Part shown: positions 8,124 to 11,837 of the stretch, in pieces | How positions within the stretch are numbered: position 1 is the first letter of the stretch | Layout: the number at the start of each line of letters is the position of its first letter | NCBI GenBank assembly: GCA_021802225.1 | Contig: JAKAAS010000019.1 | Location: 1 to 11,837 of the forward strand | DNA from: Bacillota bacterium | Lineage (GTDB): Bacteria; Bacillota_E; Sulfobacillia; Sulfobacillales; Sulfobacillaceae | DNA: 11,837 nt | Direction: 5' to 3' | Program-made: the position numbers and the translations under genes | Notes under the pieces: model-generated | Database searches by the model: none | What the model was told of the DNA's origin: nothing | The model's input: only the letters and a program-made list of their open reading frames with translations

Positions 8124-8149
8124 TTTAACAACAAACTTTAACAACAAAC
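8124..8149. repeat. Perfect tandem duplication of a 13-bp unit
   Basis: TTTAACAACAAAC occurs twice head to tail with no spacer (8124-8136 and 8137-8149). It is in non-coding DNA about 140 bases after the protease stop. It could be a slippage product or a paired protein-binding site. Nothing else in the window matches it. Confidence 0.85.
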
Positions 8150-8221
8150 GGGGTAGTGCCGTGGTAATGTCGAAACCTTCCTTACCGTTCAGAAGGCCGA
8201 CTACTCAGGCATATTGCACCA

Positions 8222-8247
8222 AGCATTCATGACCTGTGATGGATGCT
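8222..8247 (+). terminator. Possible terminator hairpin of the protease gene
   Basis: AGCATTCAT (8222-8230) can pair with ATGGATGCT (8239-8247), 9 bp including one G-T pair, over an 8-base loop. It is followed by ATTCACTTGTATT, moderately rich in T. The stem is AT-rich and weak, so termination here is uncertain; the stronger hairpin just downstream may do the work. Confidence 0.3.
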
Positions 8248-8262
8248 ATTCACTTGTATTGG

Positions 8263-8287
8263 CCCCACCCGAGAAAATCGGGTGGGG
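8263..8287 (-). terminator. Strong GC-rich hairpin after the aldo/keto reductase gene
   Basis: CCCCACCCGA (8263-8272) and TCGGGTGGGG (8278-8287) form a perfect 10-bp stem with a GAAAA loop, starting 4 bases beyond the reductase stop codon. There is no clear T-tract on the minus side (CCAATAC) and only GTTCCT on the plus side. Its position between convergent genes fits a bidirectional terminator or mRNA 3'-end stabiliser. Confidence 0.65.
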
Positions 8288-8291
8288 GTTC

Positions 8292-9275
8292 CTAAGACTT
8301 CGAGATAATCTTGTCGCTCAAGATGCTCAGGGTTTGGCATTCCTCAGGAGATAAGCGAAAAGACAGGGTATCAGACAGTTGTTGGGCTTGCTCGGGTTTA
8401 GTGGCCCCGGGGATGGCCAGCATATGAGGATAAGCCGTGATGATCCAGTTCAAAGCCACCTGAGTGGGTGTCTTATGATAATGCTGGCCAATTTCACGCA
8501 TAAGATCAACCAAAGGCTTAATTCGGGCCAAATACGCTTTGGACATTCGGTAATTCCATCGTCTAAAACCCGTGGGTCTTAACCCAGCTTGATGAAACTT
8601 TCCGGACAATAAACCTTGTTGTAACGGTGAATACGCGATGATTGTCACTCCTAGTTTCTCGGCTTCCGCCAGTACTCCATTTTTCTCGATAGAACGGTCC
8701 AGAAGGTTAAAGCGCACTTGATTTGATGCCAAAGGAAACCCTTGGTCGTTTAAGCGATGAGCCATCTCCCTCATGGCGGCCGCGGAAAAATTACTCACGC
8801 CTACGCTAGACACAAGTTGTTCCTGCAACACGTGAGTCAGTGCCCCAGCTTGAGCCTTTAAGGAACTGAACGCCCACGGTTGATGAATCTGATAGAGAGT
8901 GAGGGGATAACCGTGGAGGGCTTTAAGGCGCTGGGGCACACTGGTAGCCAAAGATCGAGAGGTTCTGCCAAGAGGCCACCATTTCGTGGCAATCATAGCC
9001 TCATTTGAAGCAATCTGAAGCGACTGCAGCGCCCTGGACAAGGCCTCTTCAGAGGCCCCGTGTCCATAAATCTCCGCAGTGTCAAACCAACGAATTCCTC
9101 CTTCCCAGGCCGCCTTGACAATTTGAAGCGTAACCTCATCGCCTAACTTGGGCCAAAACCTTCCAACCAAACCTTGGCCTTGACTAAACTGCCAAGCGCC
9201 AAGCCCTAGTGGCGTCAGTGTAATCTGAGTTTTTCCCAAGGCACGCAAATCAAACGTCATTCTATCCTTACCCAT
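8292..9275 (-). CDS. Aldo/keto reductase
   Basis: A cytosolic NAD(P)H-dependent oxidoreductase of the aldo/keto reductase superfamily, (beta/alpha)8 fold, reducing a carbonyl compound; the substrate cannot be told from sequence. Numbered from ATG 9275 (327 aa, normal length), the catalytic tetrad is complete: Asp65 and Tyr70 (FDTAEIYG), Lys98 (ATKWW), His131 (QIHQPW). Other family marks are LGLGAW near the N-terminus, GVSNFS (159-164), AYSPL, and IPGAT near the C-terminus for binding the cofactor phosphate. Start choice: AGAGGTG on the minus strand (9291-9285) lies 9 bases before ATG 9275. GTG 9287 lies inside that site, and ATG 9260 also gives a family-like N-terminus, so it remains possible. 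The gene stands alone, convergent with the protease, with no operon partner visible. Confidence 0.93.
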   Translation of the reverse strand: MGKDRMTFDLRALGKTQITLTPLGLGAWQFSQGQGLVGRFWPKLGDEVTLQIVKAAWEGGIRWFDTAEIYGHGASEEALSRALQSLQIASNEAMIATKWWPLGRTSRSLATSVPQRLKALHGYPLTLYQIHQPWAFSSLKAQAGALTHVLQEQLVSSVGVSNFSAAAMREMAHRLNDQGFPLASNQVRFNLLDRSIEKNGVLAEAEKLGVTIIAYSPLQQGLLSGKFHQAGLRPTGFRRWNYRMSKAYLARIKPLVDLMREIGQHYHKTPTQVALNWIITAYPHMLAIPGATKPEQAQQLSDTLSFRLSPEECQTLSILSDKIISKS

Positions 9276-10604
9276 TTTCTGGAACACCTCTGGTATTCAT
9301 AATAACGTCGCTTTATCACAAGGCAGACGTTTAAAGCTCCTTTGGTCATTAATCTGCAGAAAAAATACCGTCTGAGGAAAACCAATGCACCCTGGAGATT
9401 AATCCCTCACCCCCATTCTACCTGCGTGTTCGGTCGGGCAGGTTGATTTTGTTTTTGTCATATATCGTATAACTTCGAGAGAAACATTGTGGCACAACCG
9501 GCGGGTTATGAAACGAAGCGGGGAGGGGAGCCGATCTTTTGCCCTACTTCATGGTGTTGAATAGATACGGATCTCAGAGCGTGGCCACTCCTTTTGTGTG
9601 CGGCAGTAGATTGCTAAAGAAAGGGGGAGCCGTTGCGACCTTAAAATTCCGGGTGCTACGACACCCCGGCTTCGTATGCCCAATACCGGATTCACTGCTC
9701 TTTCGAAAGAGGGGCTTTTAAAAAATTGCCCGCCGCACACACCCACAGAACGTGCTGGGGCGCAAAATACACAACCTTGAACCATGGTAGTTCACTGGCC
9801 ATTAACGACCAGTTTCTCGCGCTTAATGGTCGCTATCACAAGACCGGAGTGAATTGGTGACACCGTCTTGTATCTCGATATGGCTGGAATCCAAGTCGCT
9901 GAGAGCGCTCCATGAACATCTTGGTTACGTCGCGTTCCGAATTGATCCATCGTGATTTCGAATTAGGCTTTTACCTGTCTCATTGATCCTGCGAAAAGCG
10001 GTGATGGATACAGGGCGACCGGAGTGGGAAGAAGTGAAACACAAGGCAGGTCAGCTTTTAGGGCCGTTCTCAATTTTTGCAGTTACAGGCGTTGGAATTG
10101 TCCGGGAGGTCGAAATAGTGAGAGCATTCAGGACCATGGATCCGAAGAGAAAATGTTCGACCTCTACCACCCAGGACCCACACCCCCGGGAGTAATCCAT
10201 GGAGGGCTTCCCGGATATTTTGATGCGATGATGGTGGGCTTCAACGCTAAGGAAGTGGATGGAAAATCGGGCCCTAGCTGCGTCTTTGACTCGGATCAGG
10301 CCACAGCAAGCAGTCCTTTGCTTTGCCGGACGATCTTCATCTCTTTCTCATGATGAACTTGAGGGAGGAGGTTTAAAGCAGTCAAAGCTCTCGCACGCAG
10401 ATGATGCACTACCCATGGAGCAAAGACATTAGCGATGTCCTCAGCCAGCAACTGGTACTAATGGTGTTCGTGTTCACGCCTCGGCAGGACGGTAGCCACC
10501 ACCCAGTCTATAAGGTCTTAGTCGGTGACGGCCACCGCGAATCTCTCAGTTGGAATCATTTTTCTCACTTCCGCTATGCATCTCTGCCTCATTAGGCAGC
10601 CATG
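9276..10604. other. Gene-poor region of about 1.3 kb with possible decayed coding fragments
   Basis: No frame shows a ribosome binding site, a start and a recognisable protein together. Short protein-like stretches occur. On plus, 9983-10195 reads a peptide including GPFSIFAVTGVGIVREVEIV. On plus, about 10150-10260 in another frame reads PPGVIHGGLPGYFDAMM, faintly like the VHGG...D motif of hotdog-fold thioesterases. On minus, about 10300-10465 reads AEDIANVFAPWVVHHLRARA. They lie in different frames and are cut by stops, as expected of a degraded region. Hairpins at 9649-9711 are listed separately. No terminal inverted repeats or target duplications were seen. Confidence 0.4.
9649..9711. terminator. 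Pair of hairpins, the second terminator-like, without an evident upstream gene
   Basis: The first hairpin is CCGGGTG (9649-9655) with CACCCCGG (9662-9669), 7 bp plus a bulged C and a CTACGA loop. The second is a perfect 14-base palindrome CTCTTTCGAAAGAG (9698-9711), followed by GGGCTTTTAAAAAA. On plus it resembles a factor-independent terminator with a short T-run. On minus it is preceded by A-rich and followed by mixed sequence. No gene ends just upstream on plus, so it may end a small RNA or be left over from a lost gene. Confidence 0.35.
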
Positions 10605-11216
10605 TCATGAATCTTGCACCCGTGCTCCCAAGGACCGCACGACGTCCGCAGCCTGAAACAGATCGAGCCAAACATCTCGGAGAGACACCTCATGAAAATC
10701 GATGCCGGCGAGTGAAGCACCGCGAAAGTCTGCGCCTTTCAAATCTGCTTTGGAGAGGATGGCACGTGACAAATCAGCACCACGAAATTGGGCTTGGGTC
10801 AGCTGAGCGTCGCGAAAGTCCGCTTCGATCAAACGGGCCCCAGCAAAGTTGGATTTGGGGAGCCGAGCGTAACGCAAATTGCAGTAAGACCAATCACCTC
10901 CTTCGATTTCAGTGGCCGTCCACCGTACTTCCTGAAAGTTAGATCCCACCATTTTACATTGCGCAAAGCAAGCACTAAAGAAGTTGGCACCCGTAAAGAT
11001 GGAGTTTAAAAAAGCGCTGCCATGGTGGGTGGAACCGTTGAAAGAAGCGGCAGTGAAGTTGCAACGATCAAAGGTTGCACGAATGGTTGCGACGTCTTGA
11101 AGCGAAGCACCGACAAATTCACAGCGTTCGAAGTACAGGCCCTCGACCTCATTAAATTCGTCCGACCAATCGGTAAATACTTGTTCAGTTATGCGAGTCT
11201 CGCGATTTGTCACCAT
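10605..11216 (-). CDS. Pentapeptide-repeat protein, MfpA/Qnr-like (203 aa)
   Basis: Proteins of this type fold as a right-handed quadrilateral beta-helix. The MfpA/Qnr members mimic B-form DNA and bind DNA gyrase, protecting it from quinolones or toxins; that role here is inferred. After an N-terminal segment (1-27) the protein is 31 consecutive pentapeptides in perfect register (28-182: YFERC, EFVGA, ... DFRGA, SLRDV), with a central F/L/M/I/W in nearly all. It ends in a short helix-like tail, LDLFQAADVVRSLGARV, of the type that caps or dimerises such proteins. The length is close to MfpA (183 aa) and QnrB (about 214 aa), but the loops that interrupt Qnr coils are absent. Start: ATG 11216 with GAGGAGG (11221-11227) 4 bases upstream; GTG 11213 has a more usual 7-base spacing and is equally possible. 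The frame stays open upstream to 11327, but that part lies before the ribosome binding site. Confidence 0.88.
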   Translation of the reverse strand: MVTNRETRITEQVFTDWSDEFNEVEGLYFERCEFVGASLQDVATIRATFDRCNFTAASFNGSTHHGSAFLNSIFTGANFFSACFAQCKMVGSNFQEVRWTATEIEGGDWSYCNLRYARLPKSNFAGARLIEADFRDAQLTQAQFRGADLSRAILSKADLKGADFRGASLAGIDFHEVSLRDVWLDLFQAADVVRSLGARVQDS

Positions 11217-11242
11217 CACTCCTCCTCGTTCGTTCGTATCCA

Positions 11243-11259
11243 CCATAGCACAACTATGG
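11243..11259. promoter_or_regulatory. Small inverted repeat before the pentapeptide-repeat gene
   Basis: CCATAG (11243-11248) and CTATGG (11254-11259) are perfect arms around CACAA. It lies 27-43 bases upstream of the ATG at 11216, between any promoter and the ribosome binding site. It could be an operator or a 5' mRNA hairpin. The arms are only 6 bp long, so chance is possible. Confidence 0.35.
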
Positions 11260-11517
11260 AAATTCGGAGAACAGACTGAATCCCACGAACCATAGCCGCC
11301 GCTCACCAAACTTACAGTCGCTCGCAACTCTTGATCGGAAGTACATCGTAAGATCCCGGCTCAGCCATCCTTCCATGCGATAGTTATCTGTATAGGGATA
11401 TCAATCATAAGTCTCATATTTCGCAATCCTGGAGAGAATCCTAGGGTACTCTATCCTTCCCCTGAACGGAGTGTCTTCGCGGTGCTCGTTCTTGGACAGA
11501 CTTCCGTAGCGAGGTCG

Positions 11518-11551
11518 GCGGAAACAAATTTTAAAAATTTGTCCTTTCCGC
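11518..11551. promoter_or_regulatory. Compound palindrome upstream of the S24 peptidase remnant
   Basis: Outer arms GCGGAAA (11518-11524) and TTTCCGC (11545-11551) flank inner arms ACAAATTTT (11524-11532) and AAAATTTGT (11534-11542), with one central base and a two-base offset on the right. The element ends 33 bases before the ATG at 11585. Dyad symmetry at this position suits an operator; as RNA it would form an AT-rich hairpin. A second small inverted repeat, TTCGC-TCGACT-GCGAA, follows at 11561-11576. Confidence 0.5.
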
Positions 11552-11584
11552 AAGGGATTTTTCGCTCGACTGCGAAGAGTTAAT

Positions 11585-11837
11585 ATGACAACCAAACAAG
11601 CACTCCCAGACATTACAAAAACTTCCGCAGAAACTGCGTCCACGCCAAATTTCGTCCGTGCCTGCGGGATTCCGCAGTGATTTCCCAGGACCTCCCCAGC
11701 GACTTTGCCTTGGAGGAGCATGGCGATTCGATGATAGGAGCCGGTATTCACGAAGGGGATTTGGTGATTGCGAAACGGGTCGAATCCTGGGAGTCGGTGC
11801 CGCCCCACCGTATGGTGGTGGCCTTAGTCGACGGAGA
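11585..11837 (+). pseudogene. S24 (UmuD/LexA-type) autopeptidase gene, frameshifted and cut by the window end
   Basis: The intact family cleaves itself at Cys/Ala-Gly with a Ser/Lys dyad when RecA filaments form: UmuD then serves DNA polymerase V, while LexA derepresses SOS genes. Two pieces are visible in different frames. From ATG 11585 a 31-residue start ends NFVRACGIPQ at a TGA (11678-11680); its Cys27-Gly28 matches the UmuD cleavage site Cys24-Gly25. From about 11677, shifted by one base, comes DFALEEHGDSMIGAGI with the catalytic serine in GDSM (codon 11728-11730), then EGDLVIAKR and VVALVDG up to the window end. Cleavage site and serine are only about 21 residues apart instead of about 35, so one deletion of about 40 or 43 bases would explain both the shift and the shortening. 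The catalytic lysine would lie beyond the window. A GTG at 11677 could start the second piece alone but lacks a ribosome binding site. The short N-terminus favours UmuD over LexA. Confidence 0.6.

Larger units (their letters stand above)
7983..8291. other. Convergent intergenic region between protease and aldo/keto reductase
   Basis: About 309 bases with no gene. It begins with a purine-rich run (GAAGAAGAAAGAGGGGGG near 7990-8008) and contains the 13-bp tandem repeat at 8124-8149 and two hairpins at 8222-8287 that can serve the genes converging from both sides. No ribosome binding site followed by a credible reading frame is visible. Confidence 0.6.
11217..11584. other. Divergent intergenic region between the pentapeptide-repeat gene and the S24 peptidase remnant
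   Basis: About 370 bases with promoters presumably facing both ways. It holds a 6-bp inverted repeat CCATAG-CACAA-CTATGG (11243-11259) just upstream of the pentapeptide gene's ribosome binding site, and the large AT-rich palindrome at 11518-11551. I looked for Gram-positive LexA boxes (GAAC-N4-GTTC) and CTGT-N8-ACAG forms and saw none. No clear -35/-10 pair was found for either gene. Confidence 0.5.

Noticed and set aside
9460..9482. loxP-like string ATAACTTCG
   Set aside because: Only part of one 13-bp arm matches and there is no second arm or spacer; this is chance similarity.
10550..11279. Plus-strand frames of 130, 73 and 85 residues
   Set aside because: They are antisense to the pentapeptide-repeat gene; its 15-base periodicity keeps opposite frames open.
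11217..11327. N-terminal extension of the pentapeptide-repeat protein to an ATG at 11327
   Set aside because: The strong GAGGAGG site at 11221-11227 sits inside this extension, and the extra 37 residues contain no pentapeptides.
11217..11584. LexA-box search near the S24 peptidase and pentapeptide genes
   Set aside because: No GAAC-N4-GTTC or CTGT-N8-ACAG site was found by eye, so SOS control of either gene is not supported by the sequence.
11401..11808. 135-residue minus-strand frame
   Set aside because: It is antisense to the recognisable GDSM-containing S24 peptidase sequence, with no motif of its own.

Overview
The window looks like chromosomal DNA of a mid-GC, acid-adapted Gram-positive bacterium, most likely Sulfobacillus or a close relative. 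I infer this from strong Firmicutes-type ribosome binding sites (AAGGAGG, GAGGAGG), from an S53 (sedolisin/kumamolisin) acid protease, and from large secreted Ig-like proteins with YQFW repeats of a kind I associate with that group. The genus is an inference from memory and was not searched.

Layout. 71-3697 (minus) encodes a 1208-residue secreted protein built of beta-sandwich domains, closed by a strong hairpin at 14-56. A gap of about 1 kb (3698-4733) holds the divergent promoters, each with short direct repeats spaced exactly 10 bp, plus what may be decayed coding DNA. 4734-7982 (plus) encodes a 1082-residue S53 protease precursor with a prodomain, an intact Glu/Asp/Asp/Ser active site and three C-terminal YQFW repeats. 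8292-9275 (minus) is an aldo/keto reductase convergent with the protease, with hairpins between the two. 9276-10604 is gene-poor. 10605-11216 (minus) is a pentapeptide-repeat protein of the MfpA/Qnr type with 31 uninterrupted pentapeptides. 11585 to the window end (plus) is a broken S24 (UmuD/LexA-type) autopeptidase gene that runs off the edge.

How the genes may work together. The adhesin-like protein and the protease are divergent, both appear exported, and they share a two-repeat module in the same order: at the N-terminus of the mature adhesin-like protein and at the C-terminus of the protease. This suggests a co-evolved extracellular pair, perhaps docking on the same surface or polymer. 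The reductase is an ordinary metabolic gene with no visible link to them. The right end combines a predicted gyrase-binding DNA mimic with a damaged SOS-type peptidase gene. I see no tRNA, rRNA, CRISPR array, intact insertion sequence or replication origin.
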